Assembly (NCBI RefSeq): GCF_014649535.1
Contig: NZ_BMTF01000017.1
Location: forward strand, 66,144-130,143
DNA from: Streptomyces gelaticus
Lineage (GTDB): Bacteria > Actinomycetota > Actinomycetes > Streptomycetales > Streptomycetaceae
Direction: 5' to 3'
Length of the DNA: 64,000 nucleotides
Shown: piece after piece, positions 32,625 to 41,880 of the stretch
Layout of the letters: every line of letters starts with the position of its first letter
Numbering within the stretch: position 1 is the first letter of the stretch
Notes under the pieces: generated by a model
Told to the model about the DNA's origin: nothing
The model's database searches: none
What the model saw: the letters and a program-made list of their open reading frames with translations, nothing else
Translations under genes and position numbers: made by a program

Positions 32625-33875
32625 ATGGAGCAGTACGAGCCCGAGCGCCTCTCCGCGGCCCAACTCGCCGCGATGCGGCGCAGCCTGACCAGCGGCCGGG
32701 GCGCTCTGACCCGCCGATCGATCCTCCGCGCCTCCGGCATGGGGGCGCTCGCGATCGGCGGACTGGGGATGCTGAGCGGCTGCGGCATCCCTCCCGCGAA
32801 GCGGGAAGGGGATGCCGCGGCGGCCTCGGACGACCACTCGGCCACGGAGAAGCAGATCAACTTCTCCAACTGGACCGAGTACATGGACGTCACCGACGAC
32901 GGCAAGCACCGGCCCAGCCTGGAGGCGTTCACCGAACGCACCGGGATCAAGGTCAAGTACACCGAGGACATCAACGACAACGTCGAGTTCTTCGGCAAGA
33001 TCAAGCCGCAGCTCGCGGCCGGCCAGGACACCGGCCGCGACATCATCTGCGTCACCGACTGGCTGGCCGCCCGCATCGTCCGCCTCGGCTGGGCGCAGAA
33101 GCTCGACGCTTCGCACCTGCCGCACGCCTACGCCAACCTCTCGGCCCAGTTCCGCTCCCCGGACTGGGATCCGGGCCGCGCCTACTCGTACCCCTGGGCG
33201 GGCATCCCCACCGTCATCGCCTACAACTCCAAGGCGACCGGCGGCCGCAAAGTCGACTCCGTCAGCCAGCTGCTCGACGACCCGAAGCTCAAGGGCCGGG
33301 TCAGCTTCCTCTCGGAGATGCGCGACTCCGTCGGCATGACCCTGCTCGACATGGGCAAGGACCCCGGCACCTTCACCGACGCCGACTACGAGGCCGCGAT
33401 CGGACGGCTCCAGAAGGGCGTCGACAAGAACCAGATCCGCCGCTTCACCGGCAACGACTACACCGCGGACCTCGACAAGGGCGACATCGCCGCCTGTGTC
33501 GCCTGGGCCGGCGACGTCATCCAGCTCCAGGCCGGGAATCCGGACATCAAGTACGCGATCCCGGCCGCGGGTTACGTCATATCCAGCGACAACCTGATGG
33601 TCCCGGTGAAGGCCCGGCACAAGACCAACGCCGAGAAGCTCATCGACTACTACTACGAGCCGTCGGTCGCCGCGAAGCTCGCCGCGTACATCAACTTCGT
33701 CTGTCCGGTCGACGGGGTCCGCGACGAGCTGGCGAAGATCGATCGGGCGATGGCTGCCAACGTCCTGATCCTCCCGGACAAGGAGATGGCGTCCCGGTCG
33801 CACGCCTTCCGCTCCCTGACCAGCCAGGAAGAGACGGCGTACGAAGAGAAGTTCGCCAAGCTCATCGGCGCCTGA
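32625..33875 (+). CDS. potD: Spermidine/putrescine-binding lipoprotein
   Basis: A 416-residue PotD-type solute-binding protein. A 35-residue N-terminal stretch precedes a twin-arginine-like TRRSILRASG and a lipobox MLSGCG, so Tat export plus lipidation is likely. The mature domain includes INFSNWTEYMDV, EDINDNVEFFGKI, RIVRLGWAQKLD and FTGNDYTADLDKGD, closely parallel to the orphan PotD at 24784. ATG at 32625. It lies 42 bases after the dehydrogenase and 70 before the ATPase gene in a complete PotDABC importer operon. Confidence 0.92.
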   Translation: MEQYEPERLSAAQLAAMRRSLTSGRGALTRRSILRASGMGALAIGGLGMLSGCGIPPAKREGDAAAASDDHSATEKQINFSNWTEYMDVTDDGKHRPSLEAFTERTGIKVKYTEDINDNVEFFGKIKPQLAAGQDTGRDIICVTDWLAARIVRLGWAQKLDASHLPHAYANLSAQFRSPDWDPGRAYSYPWAGIPTVIAYNSKATGGRKVDSVSQLLDDPKLKGRVSFLSEMRDSVGMTLLDMGKDPGTFTDADYEAAIGRLQKGVDKNQIRRFTGNDYTADLDKGDIAACVAWAGDVIQLQAGNPDIKYAIPAAGYVISSDNLMVPVKARHKTNAEKLIDYYYEPSVAAKLAAYINFVCPVDGVRDELAKIDRAMAANVLILPDKEMASRSHAFRSLTSQEETAYEEKFAKLIGA

Positions 33876-33945
33876 CCGCCGCGCCCCTCCCCGGCCCACC
33901 CGATCTCCCACCGACCTCCCCCTGACACCACTGGGACCGCGATCC

Positions 33946-35094
33946 ATGACACAGCAGCAGACAGGCGGCGACGTCCGCCTCACCGGGATCAGCAAGACGT
34001 ACGGCTCCTTCGAAGCCGTCAAGCCGCTCGATCTGACCGTCCCGCAGGGCTCCTTCTTCGCGCTGCTCGGCGCGTCCGGCTGCGGCAAGACCACCACCCT
34101 GCGGATGATCGCCGGCCTGGAGGAGGCCACCACCGGCACGGTCTCGCTCGGCGGCCAGGACATCACCGGGCTTCCCCCGTACAAACGGCCCGTCAACACG
34201 GTCTTCCAGAGCTACGCACTCTTCCCGCACCTCGACATCTCGGAGAACGTCGCCTTCGGTCTGCGCCGGCGCGGCATCAAATCGGTGAAGAAGCAGGTCG
34301 CCGAGATGCTGGAGCTCGTCCAGCTCGGCGACTTCGCCAAGCGCAAGCCGCACCAGCTCTCCGGCGGCCAGCAGCAGCGCGTCGCCGTCGCCCGCGCCCT
34401 GATCAACCACCCGCAGGTGCTGCTGCTCGACGAACCGCTCGGCGCCCTCGACCTCAAGCTGCGCCGCCAGATGCAGCTCGAACTCAAGCGCATCCAGACC
34501 GAGGTCGGCATCACCTTCATCCATGTCACCCACGACCAGGAGGAGGCCATGACGATGGCCGACACCGTCGCGGTGATGAACGGGGGCCGGGTCGAGCAGC
34601 TCGGCGCCCCCGCCGATCTGTACGAGAACCCGAGGACGACCTTCGTCGCCAACTTCCTCGGCACCTCCAACCTCATCGAGGGCGAGGTCGTCTCCGCGGG
34701 CACGGACATCGTCGTGGCCGCGGGCGGCGGGAAGCTGCGGCTGCCCACCGACCGGTGCACGGCCCCGACCGTGAACGGCGGCAAGCTGCTCCTCGGCGTC
34801 CGCCCGGAGAAGATCTCGCTCGCGCACGCCGACGACGCGGACGCGATCGCGGACGGCCGCAACCGGGTCACCGGCCGGATCGTCGACTCCAGCTTCATCG
34901 GAGTGTCCACCCAGTACGTGGTGGAGAGCCCGGCCGGCGAGGCGCTGCAGGTCTACGAGCAGAACATCGAGCGCGACGCCCGGCTCACGCCCGGCGCCGA
35001 GGTCGTGCTGCACTGGAATCCGGCGCACACCTTCGGGCTGGACGCCGCCCAGGACATCGACGCCGGTGTGGAGACGGTGGAGGACGCGGCGTGA
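33946..35094 (+). CDS. potA: Polyamine ABC transporter ATP-binding protein
   Basis: A 382-residue PotA/MalK-type ATPase. Walker A GASGCGKTT, Q-loop VFQSYALFPHL, signature LSGGQQQRVAVARAL, Walker B VLLLDEPLGALDLK and H-loop VTHDQEEAMTMAD are intact. The C-terminal TOBE region (about residues 260-375) starts with the LLLGVRPEKISLAH segment. ATG at 33946. The stop overlaps the potB GTG start by four bases (GTGA), so subunit synthesis is coupled. Confidence 0.94.
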   Translation: MTQQQTGGDVRLTGISKTYGSFEAVKPLDLTVPQGSFFALLGASGCGKTTTLRMIAGLEEATTGTVSLGGQDITGLPPYKRPVNTVFQSYALFPHLDISENVAFGLRRRGIKSVKKQVAEMLELVQLGDFAKRKPHQLSGGQQQRVAVARALINHPQVLLLDEPLGALDLKLRRQMQLELKRIQTEVGITFIHVTHDQEEAMTMADTVAVMNGGRVEQLGAPADLYENPRTTFVANFLGTSNLIEGEVVSAGTDIVVAAGGGKLRLPTDRCTAPTVNGGKLLLGVRPEKISLAHADDADAIADGRNRVTGRIVDSSFIGVSTQYVVESPAGEALQVYEQNIERDARLTPGAEVVLHWNPAHTFGLDAAQDIDAGVETVEDAA

Positions 35095-36020
35095 CCGTCA
35101 CCAAGGAGGCGCCACCGGCGCCCGTCACGGCGGAGCTCAAGGTACGCAAGCCCTCCACCCGCAAGCGTCTCGTCCCGTACTGGCTGCTGCTCCCCGGCAT
35201 CCTGTGGCTGCTGGTCTTCTTCGCGCTGCCGCTGGTCTACCAGGCGTCGACCTCCGTGCAGACCGGATCCCTGGAGAAGGGATTCGAGGTCACCTGGCAC
35301 TTCCAGACCTACTGGGACGCGCTGACCGACTACTACCCGCAGTTCGTCCGGTCCCTGCTGTACGCGGGCACCGCCACGCTCCTGTGCCTGCTGCTCGGCT
35401 ACCCGCTCGCCTACCTCATCGCGTTCAAGGCCGGCCGCTGGCGCAACGTCGTCCTGGTGCTGGTCATCGCGCCGTTCTTCACCAGCTTCCTGATCCGCAC
35501 GCTCGCCTGGAAGACGATCCTCGCGGACGGCGGCGCGGTCGTCGACGTACTGAACACCCTGCACGTCCTGGACGTCACCAGCTGGCTCGGCTGGACCGAG
35601 TCCAACCGGGTGCTGGCCACGCCGATGGCGGTGGTCTGCGGTCTCACGTACAACTTCCTGCCGTTCATGATCCTTCCGCTCTACACCTCGCTGGAGCGGA
35701 TCGACGGCAGGCTGCACGAGGCGGCCGGCGACCTGTACGCCACCCCCGCCACCACCTTCCGCAAGGTGACCTTCCCGCTCTCCATGCCCGGCGTCGTCTC
35801 CGGAACGCTGCTCACTTTCATCCCGGCCAGCGGTGACTACGTCAACGCCGAACTGCTGGGCTCCACCGACACCAAGATGGTCGGCAGCGTCATCCAGACC
35901 CAGTTCCTGCGGGTCCTGGACTATCCGACGGCGGCCGCGCTCTCCTTCATCCTCATGGCGGTCGTCCTGATCATGGTCACCGTCTACATCCGACGCTCCG
36001 GGACGGAGGACCTGGTCTGA
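35091..36020 (+). CDS. potB: Polyamine ABC transporter permease (PotB-type)
   Basis: A 309-residue inner-membrane permease with six helices. The first is WLLLPGILWLLVFFALPLVY, and the EAA loop reads LHEAAGDLYATPATTFRKVT. It forms the translocation channel with the PotC-type partner immediately downstream. GTG at 35091 overlaps the potA stop; the stop overlaps the next ATG (TGATG). The FTSFLIRTLAWKTIL and DYVNAELLG segments are typical of PotB. Confidence 0.93.
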   Translation: MTVTKEAPPAPVTAELKVRKPSTRKRLVPYWLLLPGILWLLVFFALPLVYQASTSVQTGSLEKGFEVTWHFQTYWDALTDYYPQFVRSLLYAGTATLLCLLLGYPLAYLIAFKAGRWRNVVLVLVIAPFFTSFLIRTLAWKTILADGGAVVDVLNTLHVLDVTSWLGWTESNRVLATPMAVVCGLTYNFLPFMILPLYTSLERIDGRLHEAAGDLYATPATTFRKVTFPLSMPGVVSGTLLTFIPASGDYVNAELLGSTDTKMVGSVIQTQFLRVLDYPTAAALSFILMAVVLIMVTVYIRRSGTEDLV

Positions 36021-36820
36021 TGCCCGTACTGCGCTGGATTCGCCGGAATCTGATCGTCATCGCTGGTCTGCTGACCCTCGCGTACATGATCCTGCCGAAC
36101 GTCGTCGTCATGGTGTTCTCGTTCAACAAGCCGAACGGGCGCTTCAACTACGCCTGGCAGCGTTTCTCCCTGGACGCCTGGAAGGACCCCTGTGGCGTCG
36201 CCGACATGTGTGGCTCGCTCTCGCTGTCCCTCCAGATCGCCGTCTGGGCCACCGTGGGCGCGACCGTGCTCGGCACGATGATCTCCTTCGCGCTGGTCCG
36301 CTACCGCTTCCGGGCGCGCGGCGCGATCAATTCGCTGATCTTCCTGCCGATGGCGATGCCCGAGGTCGTCATGGCCGCCTCGCTGCTCACGCTCTTCCTC
36401 AACATGGGCGCACAGTTGGGCTTCTGGACGATCCTGATCGCGCACATCATGTTCTGCCTGAGCTTCGTCGTGACGGCAGTGAAGGCACGCGTCATGTCGA
36501 TGGACCCGAGGCTGGAGGAGGCGGCCAGCGATCTGTACGCCGGACCCGTGCAGACCTTCCTGCGGGTGACGCTGCCGATCGCCGCCCCCGGAATCGCCGC
36601 GGGAGCGCTGCTGGCCTTCGCGCTCTCCTTCGACGATTTCATCATCACCAATTTCAATGCGGGCTCCACCGTGACCTTCCCCATGTTCGTCTGGGGATCG
36701 GCACAGCGCGGCACGCCCGTGCAGATCAACGTCATCGGTACGGCGATGTTCATCATTGCCGTCATGGTGGTCGTCGTCGGCCAGCTCATCGCGAACCGGC
36801 GCAAGAACAGCGCACGCTAG
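36020..36820 (+). CDS. potC: Polyamine ABC transporter permease (PotC-type)
   Basis: A 266-residue permease with about six helices and the EAA loop LEEAASDLYAGPVQTFLRVT. The motif SFDDFIITNFNAG near residue 210 is typical of PotC. ATG at 36020 overlaps the potB stop by one base. The oxidase gene begins 24 bases after its stop with its own GAAGGAG site, so all six genes appear to be one transcript. Confidence 0.93.
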   Translation: MPVLRWIRRNLIVIAGLLTLAYMILPNVVVMVFSFNKPNGRFNYAWQRFSLDAWKDPCGVADMCGSLSLSLQIAVWATVGATVLGTMISFALVRYRFRARGAINSLIFLPMAMPEVVMAASLLTLFLNMGAQLGFWTILIAHIMFCLSFVVTAVKARVMSMDPRLEEAASDLYAGPVQTFLRVTLPIAAPGIAAGALLAFALSFDDFIITNFNAGSTVTFPMFVWGSAQRGTPVQINVIGTAMFIIAVMVVVVGQLIANRRKNSAR

Positions 36821-36843
36821 AAAGTCTGAAGGAGTTGGAAACC

Positions 36844-38259
36844 ATGGCCCCAGCTGCCATGCGTACTGCTGCACAATCACTCTCCGACGCGAAGCCCGTG
36901 TCGTTCTGGCTGGACGACCCGGGCAGGCCCGAGGCGCTGCCCGCGCTCACCGGTGACGAGCACTGCGATCTGCTCGTCGTCGGCGGCGGCTACAGCGGAC
37001 TGTGGACCGCGTTGATCGCCAAGGAACGCGACCCGGAACGGGATGTCGTACTGATCGAGGGGCACGAGGTGGGCTGGGCCGCCTCGGGGCGCAACGGCGG
37101 ATTCTGCGCCGCCTCCCTCACCCACGGCCTGCCCAACGGCCTGGAGCGCTGGCCGGAGGAGATCCACAAGCTGGAGGAGCTCGGGGAGCGCAACCTCGAC
37201 GCCATCGAGGCCGCCGTCGCCCGCTACGCGATCGACTGCGAATTCGAGCGCACCGGAGAAATCGATGTCGCCACCGAACCGCACCAGCTCGAAGAGCTCC
37301 GGGAATGGCACCAGGAGGCCGAGAAACTCGGTTTCACCGGAACGGAATTCCTGGACCGGGACGCGCTGCGCGCCGAAGTCGACTCACCGACATTCCTGGG
37401 CGGCATCTGGGACCGCAGGGGCGTCGCCATGCTGCACCCGGCCAAGCTGGCCTGGGGCCTGAAGCAGGCCTGTCTCGGTCTCGGGGTGCGGATCTACGAG
37501 CACACCCGGGGTCTGGAAATGGCCAGGTCCACCACGGGAATGGCGGTCCGTACCCCGTACGGAAGGGTCTTCGCGCGGCGGGTCGCACTCGGTACGAACA
37601 TCTTCCCGTCGCTGGTCAAGCGGGTGCGCCCGTACACGGTGCCGGTCTACGACTACGCACTGATGACCGAGCCGCTCACCGCGGACCAGTTGGCCTCCAT
37701 CGGCTGGCAGAACCGGCAGGGGCTGGGCGACAGCGCCAATCAGTTCCACTACTTCCGGCTGTCGGCCGACAACCGGATCCTGTGGGGCGGCTATGACGCG
37801 ATCTATCCGTTCGGCGGCCGCTTGAGCGCCGATCTCGATCAGCGTCCGGAGACCTTCCTCAAACTCGCGGGCCAGTTCTTCGACTGTTTCCCGCAGTTGG
37901 CGGGGCTCCGTTTCAGCCATGCCTGGGGCGGGGCGATCGATACCTGTTCGCGCTTTTCCGCATTCTTCGGCACGGCCCATCAGGGCCGCGTCGCGTATGC
38001 CGCCGGATTCACCGGACTCGGCGTCGGCGCCACCCGTTTCGGGGCCGATGTGATGCTCGATCTGCTGGCGGGCGAACAGAACGAACGGACCACGCTGGAA
38101 ATGGTCCGCAGCAAGCCGATGCCGTTCCCGCCGGAGCCCTTCGCCTGGGCCGGGATCGAGCTCACCAAGAGGTCCCTGGCCAGGGCGGACAGCAATGGCG
38201 GCCACCGCAATCTCTGGCTGCGGACGATGGACCGGCTGGGGCTCGGTTTCGACAGCTGA
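36844..38259 (+). CDS. FAD-dependent amine oxidoreductase, gamma-glutamylputrescine oxidase-like
   Basis: A 471-residue DAO-family flavoenzyme. The dinucleotide-binding motif CDLLVVGGGYSGLWTALIAK lies near residue 42, followed by WAASGRNGGFC, as in PuuB-type gamma-glutamylputrescine oxidases. The C-terminal FAD segment GFTGLGVGATRFGADVM is also present. ATG at 36844 follows GAAGGAG (36828-36834). As last gene of the uptake operon it would oxidatively deaminate imported polyamines, perhaps after glutamylation by a glutamine-synthetase-like enzyme not in this window. A strong terminator follows. Confidence 0.88.
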   Translation: MAPAAMRTAAQSLSDAKPVSFWLDDPGRPEALPALTGDEHCDLLVVGGGYSGLWTALIAKERDPERDVVLIEGHEVGWAASGRNGGFCAASLTHGLPNGLERWPEEIHKLEELGERNLDAIEAAVARYAIDCEFERTGEIDVATEPHQLEELREWHQEAEKLGFTGTEFLDRDALRAEVDSPTFLGGIWDRRGVAMLHPAKLAWGLKQACLGLGVRIYEHTRGLEMARSTTGMAVRTPYGRVFARRVALGTNIFPSLVKRVRPYTVPVYDYALMTEPLTADQLASIGWQNRQGLGDSANQFHYFRLSADNRILWGGYDAIYPFGGRLSADLDQRPETFLKLAGQFFDCFPQLAGLRFSHAWGGAIDTCSRFSAFFGTAHQGRVAYAAGFTGLGVGATRFGADVMLDLLAGEQNERTTLEMVRSKPMPFPPEPFAWAGIELTKRSLARADSNGGHRNLWLRTMDRLGLGFDS

Positions 38260-38265
38260 GCCGGG

Positions 38266-38297
38266 CGGGCCGGTCACCCTCGCGGGTGACCGGCCCG
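38266..38297 (+). terminator. Terminator of the polyamine operon
   Basis: A 14-bp perfect stem, CGGGCCGGTCACCC (38266-38279) with GGGTGACCGGCCCG (38284-38297), tetraloop TCGC, followed by TTCGTCT. Confidence 0.85.
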
Positions 38298-38409
38298 TTC
38301 GTCTGCCAACTCGTGGCCCGAACCCGCGTAATCGATCAGTGCCACCGCTCTCTCCCATGTGAACACACCGGCAATGCATGGCCGGTACACAGGGAAATGG
38401 AGGCCGGTC

Positions 38410-38871
38410 ATGGCTGGCGCGGGGGTCGAAACAGCAGTCGAGTGGCTTGTGTCGGTGGCGCCGGATCCGGACGCCTGCCGGCGGGAATGGGAGCGCAATC
38501 CCCGCGGGGTCGCGCTCCTGCCCGCCGGCCGGCGCTGGGACGTGCTGATCCTTCCGGGGGAGCTGGGCTATCCCACCTTCGACGTACTGACCCGTCTCAT
38601 CGACAGACCCGGTCCTGTTCTCTCCGACTTCGGCGACGCCCGCATGGGTTTCTTCGTGGCGCCGGGCACCGTCGCCCGCTGGGTCGGCACCGGAGTACGG
38701 GGCGTGGGACAGGGAACCTGGATCGTCGTGCCCCATCCGGGCGGGGCGTCCAACGGCGGGGTGCGCTGGCTGATCCCGCCCGACGGCTCGGGAACCCTCA
38801 CCGACGCGGCACTTCTGGAGCTCGCTATGCACGACGCGGTGGCCAGGCAGGCCGAGAACGGGAGGGACTGA
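38410..38871 (+). CDS. Uncharacterised actinomycete protein
   Basis: A 153-residue soluble protein that I cannot assign confidently. It has a conserved-looking core: GVALLPAGRRWDVLILPGEL, FFVAPGTVARWVGTGVRGVG and RWLIPPDGSGTLTDAALLEL. This faintly recalls the N-terminal part of streptomycete primase/polymerase-like proteins, but the catalytic acidic residues of that fold are not evident. ATG at 38410 has GGAGG about 6 bases upstream. It lies between the polyamine terminator and the chitinase remnant. Confidence 0.7.
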   Translation: MAGAGVETAVEWLVSVAPDPDACRREWERNPRGVALLPAGRRWDVLILPGELGYPTFDVLTRLIDRPGPVLSDFGDARMGFFVAPGTVARWVGTGVRGVGQGTWIVVPHPGGASNGGVRWLIPPDGSGTLTDAALLELAMHDAVARQAENGRD

Positions 38872-38953
38872 CGGTGAACCGGCGGGCGGGGGAACGGTGT
38901 ACGCGGCCGACCGGGCGGGCGGCCCGGGCTGTCAGAGGTCTTGACAAGCTGAT

Positions 38954-38965
38954 TGGTCTGGACCA
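38954..38965. promoter_or_regulatory. DasR-type operator (dre) in front of the chitinase remnant
   Basis: TGGTCTGGACCA differs at one position from the DasR consensus TGGTCTAGACCA, the N-acetylglucosamine-responsive site found upstream of Streptomyces chitinase genes. TTGACA at 38941-38946 lies just before it, a good -35, so the operator would sit between -35 and -10. Confidence 0.75.
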
Positions 38966-39010
38966 TGTTGTGGCGGCCGCACCCAATTCCCCCCACGCAC
39001 GGAGGCCGTT

Positions 39011-39421
39011 GTGGAACGCACGGGACCGCCCGCCCGATTTGCCGGAGTCGTGGCCGCCTTCGCGGCGACCCTGCTCGCCGCCGGCGGTCTGATGGGCGGC
39101 GCGGACTTCCACATCGCCATGACCGACATGCTGCTCACCGGCTTCCCGGTGGCGGGCGACCGGACCAAGGTCTTCCCCCCGCTCCGCCCCGACCAGGTCG
39201 CCATCGGTCTGCCGGCCTCCACCCAGGCGGGCAACGGCCACACCTCGCCCGCCGAGGTCACCAAGGCGCTGAACTGCCTGACGAAGAAGACCGACTGCGG
39301 CTCCTACGCCACCCACGGGACATGGCCGACGCTGCGCGGGCTGATGACGTGGTCGATCAACTGGGACCGGTTCGACAACGGGGAGTTCTCGAAGAACTTC
39401 GACGCCTACTTCGGCAGCTGA
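39011..39421 (+). pseudogene. GH18 chitinase remnant lacking the catalytic domain
   Basis: A 136-residue frame. Residues 1-30 look like a chitinase signal peptide (RFAGVVAAFAATLLAAGGLM). Residues 31-136 match only the C-terminal third of a secreted GH18 chitinase: MTDMLLTGFPVAG, LRPDQVAIGLPAST, VTKALNCL, LRGLMTWSINWDRFDN. The DxxDxDxE catalytic strand and the rest of the barrel are missing, with no frameshift at the junction, so an internal in-frame deletion is likely. GTG at 39011. From memory, S. coelicolor has an intact GH18 chitinase (chiB, SCO5673) at this position. The dre operator is retained. Its end overlaps the convergent PAP2 frame by 65 bases. Confidence 0.82.
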
Positions 39422-40187
39422 GGCCGAGCGGCAGAAGCAGCATTCCGCACAGGAACCAGCTGCCCAGCACATCCAGCGGCCAGTGGTAGCCGCGCAGCAC
39501 CAGACCGATGCCCGTCGCCGTGGTCAGCAGGACAGCGGCGACGGGCATCATCCATGACCACGGCCGTCGCAGGTACGGCGCGACCAGCAGCGCCGCCGCC
39601 CCGTACGCCACCGCGGCCGTCGCGGCATGGCCGGACGGGAAGTAGCCGGGGGCGTCCGTCAGCGGCCCCGGACGGGCGATCCAGGCCTTCAGCGGAACGA
39701 CCAGAGCCGGCACCGCGCCCATGGCGAGCGCCGCGTACAGCGGGGCACGGCGCGCACCGCGCACCAGGGCGAGAACGATCGCGCAGCCCAGCACCGGGAG
39801 TGCGATCTGCATATTGCCCAGATCGGCGAGGAATTCGGCCGGCCGGGCCGGGCCGTCCCCCACGACCGCCCGGCCGGTCCGCTCGTCGAGCGCGCGCAAC
39901 GGGCCGTCGGCCGCGACCTGCCAGGTGGTGAGCGCGAACAGCGCCAGGAGGGCCGGGAAAAGGAAAAGGGCCGGCCGCCCGGGAACAGGGGGGGTGGTTC
40001 CGGGGCGGCCGGTCGGACCGGTTTGCCGCACGCCCCGGGGGGTCTGGGGCGAGCGGCCATCCGATCGGTGAGGAGTTCCGGAGCCGGAGGCTCCGGTGGT
40101 GTGCGCGAAGGCACGGCCAGGACGGCGCTGGGGAAGCTCCGGCCCGGCATCGCCCGCAGTCCCCTGCGGGCGGGGTGTTTCTCTCAT
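39357..40187 (-). CDS. PAP2 superfamily phosphatase
   Basis: A membrane PAP2/undecaprenyl-diphosphatase-like enzyme. After a disordered N-terminus it has about six helices and the three phosphatase signatures: a KAWIARPGP variant of K-x6-RP, FPSGHAATA (PSGH), and LRGYHWPLDVL (R-x2-H-x3-D). The first motif has GP where RP is usual. The last 20 residues are an Arg/Ser-rich tail read antisense through the chitinase remnant, so the real functional end is the last helix (FLCGMLLLPLGL). The start is uncertain: ATG 40187 or a later GTG; ATG 40277 is less likely. The substrate is probably a lipid phosphate. Confidence 0.8.
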   Translation of the reverse strand: MRETPRPQGTAGDAGPELPQRRPGRAFAHTTGASGSGTPHRSDGRSPQTPRGVRQTGPTGRPGTTPPVPGRPALFLFPALLALFALTTWQVAADGPLRALDERTGRAVVGDGPARPAEFLADLGNMQIALPVLGCAIVLALVRGARRAPLYAALAMGAVPALVVPLKAWIARPGPLTDAPGYFPSGHAATAAVAYGAAALLVAPYLRRPWSWMMPVAAVLLTTATGIGLVLRGYHWPLDVLGSWFLCGMLLLPLGLSCRSRRRSSSRTPRCRTGPS

Positions 40188-40335
40188 CTGCAGAAACCGT
40201 ACGGCAGGCGATGGAGGACCGACAGCGGGAAACAGATCCCGCCATCGGCCTCCCACACCTTCTTCACAGGCCCTCACGCGGGCCCCTCGGACCCCCTGCG
40301 GAATCGCGTTCCGGAGCCGCCGGGGTTCGCACAGG

Positions 40336-41676
40336 TCAGATCCGGCCGAAAGCCTGCTCGATGACGTCGAGCGCCTCGTTGAGCAGGTCCTCGCCGATCA
40401 CCAGCGGCGGGAGGAAGCGCAGGACGTTGCCGTAGGTGCCGCAGGTGAGGACCAGCACACCCTCCGCGTGGCAGGCCTTGGCGAGCTTCGCGGCGGCCTC
40501 CGGGTTCGGGTCCTTCGTGCCGGACTTCACCAGCTCGATCGCGATCATCGCGCCGCGACCGCGGATGTCACCGATGATGTCGCCGTTGTCGAGCTTCGAC
40601 TGCATCTCGCCGAGGCGGCCCTTCATGACCTCCTCGATGCGCTTCGCCTTCCCGTTCAGGTCCAGCTCGCGCATCGTCTCGATGGCGCCGAGCGCACCCG
40701 CGCAGGCGACCGGGTTGCCGCCGTAGGTGCCGCCGAGGCCGCCGGAGTGGGCGGAGTCCATGATCTCGGCGCGGCCGGTCACGGCGGAGAGCGGCAGACC
40801 GCCCGCGATGCCCTTGGCGGTGGTGATCAGGTCCGGGACGATGCCCTCGTCCTCGCAGGCGAACCACTGGCCGGTGCGGCAGAAGCCGGACTGGATCTCG
40901 TCGGCGACGAAGACGATGCCGTTGTCCTTGGCGAACTGGGCGATCGCCGGGAGGAAGCCCTTGGCCGGCTCGATGAAGCCGCCCTCGCCGAGCACCGGCT
41001 CGATGATGATCGCGGCGACGTTCTCCGCGCCGATCTGCTTGTTGATCTGGTCGATGGCCTGGGCGGACGCCTCGGCACCGGCGTTCTCGGCACCGGTCGG
41101 CCAGCGGTAGCCGTACGCCACCGGCACCCGGTAGACCTCGGGCGCGAACGGGCCGAAGCCCTGCTTGTACGGCATGTTCTTGGCGGTCAGCGCCATCGTG
41201 AGGTTGGTGCGGCCGTGGTAGCCGTGGTCGAAGACGACGACCGCGGTGCGCTTGGTGTGGATGCGGGCGATCTTCACCGCGTTCTCGACGGCCTCGGCGC
41301 CGGAGTTGAACAGCGCGGACTTCTTCGGGTGGTCGCCCGGCGTCAGCTCCGCGAGCTGCTCGCAGACCTCGACGTACCCCTCGTACGGCGTGACCATGAA
41401 GCAGGTGTGGGTGAAGTCGGCGAGCTGCGCGGACGCGCGGCGCACGACGGCCTCGGCGGAGGCGCCGACCGAGGTCACGGCGATACCGGAGCCGAGGTCG
41501 ATCAGACGGTTGCCGTCCACGTCCTCGATGATCCCGCCACCGGCGCGGGCGGTGAACACCGGCAGGGTGGAGCCCACACCTGCGGCCACCGTCTCCAGAC
41601 GGCGGGCCTGCAGCTCCACCGACTTCGGGCCGGGAATGGCAGTGACGACGCGGCGCTCCTGCGGGATTGCGGTCAT
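40336..41676 (-). CDS. gabT: 4-aminobutyrate aminotransferase
   Basis: A 446-residue class III aminotransferase of the GABA type, converting GABA plus 2-oxoglutarate to succinate semialdehyde. It has FNSGAEAVENAVKIAR (PLP phosphate), GYHGRTNLTMALT, VFVADEIQSGFCRTG and the PLP lysine in LITTAKGIAGGLPLSA. ATG at 41676 has AGGAG six bases upstream. It would consume the GABA made by the two aminobutyraldehyde dehydrogenases in this window. A 15-bp inverted repeat about 100 bases upstream is a possible operator. Confidence 0.93.
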   Translation of the reverse strand: MTAIPQERRVVTAIPGPKSVELQARRLETVAAGVGSTLPVFTARAGGGIIEDVDGNRLIDLGSGIAVTSVGASAEAVVRRASAQLADFTHTCFMVTPYEGYVEVCEQLAELTPGDHPKKSALFNSGAEAVENAVKIARIHTKRTAVVVFDHGYHGRTNLTMALTAKNMPYKQGFGPFAPEVYRVPVAYGYRWPTGAENAGAEASAQAIDQINKQIGAENVAAIIIEPVLGEGGFIEPAKGFLPAIAQFAKDNGIVFVADEIQSGFCRTGQWFACEDEGIVPDLITTAKGIAGGLPLSAVTGRAEIMDSAHSGGLGGTYGGNPVACAGALGAIETMRELDLNGKAKRIEEVMKGRLGEMQSKLDNGDIIGDIRGRGAMIAIELVKSGTKDPNPEAAAKLAKACHAEGVLVLTCGTYGNVLRFLPPLVIGEDLLNEALDVIEQAFGRI

Positions 41677-41777
41677 GAGGGGCTCCTGGGGGGATGTTTC
41701 GGACGCTTCTTCGTGCAGGCTATGGGTGGGGCCAGGGGTACGGCATGTTCCGATCGGGAGTGGTGCCCGCGCGTCGT

Positions 41778-41792
41778 TGTCCGTCACGGACA
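41778..41792. promoter_or_regulatory. 15-bp inverted repeat upstream of gabT
   Basis: TGTCCGT-C-ACGGACA is a perfect dyad with a single-base centre, 102 bases upstream of the gabT start in the gap shared with the divergent ATPase gene. Confidence 0.45.
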
Positions 41793-41880
41793 TAGCGAGG
41801 GGGTGCGGGGCCCCGGGGGACAGGCGAAGACATCCCGCCGGACCGCGTCCGACGGGGTGATGCGGGGCACTAGATTGATG

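Noticed and set aside
31023..34199. 1058-codon open frame on the minus strand opposite the polyamine operon
   Set aside because: It is the antisense shadow of the dehydrogenase and potD genes in high-GC DNA, has biased Arg/Gly/Val/Asp-rich composition without domains, and no ribosome site.
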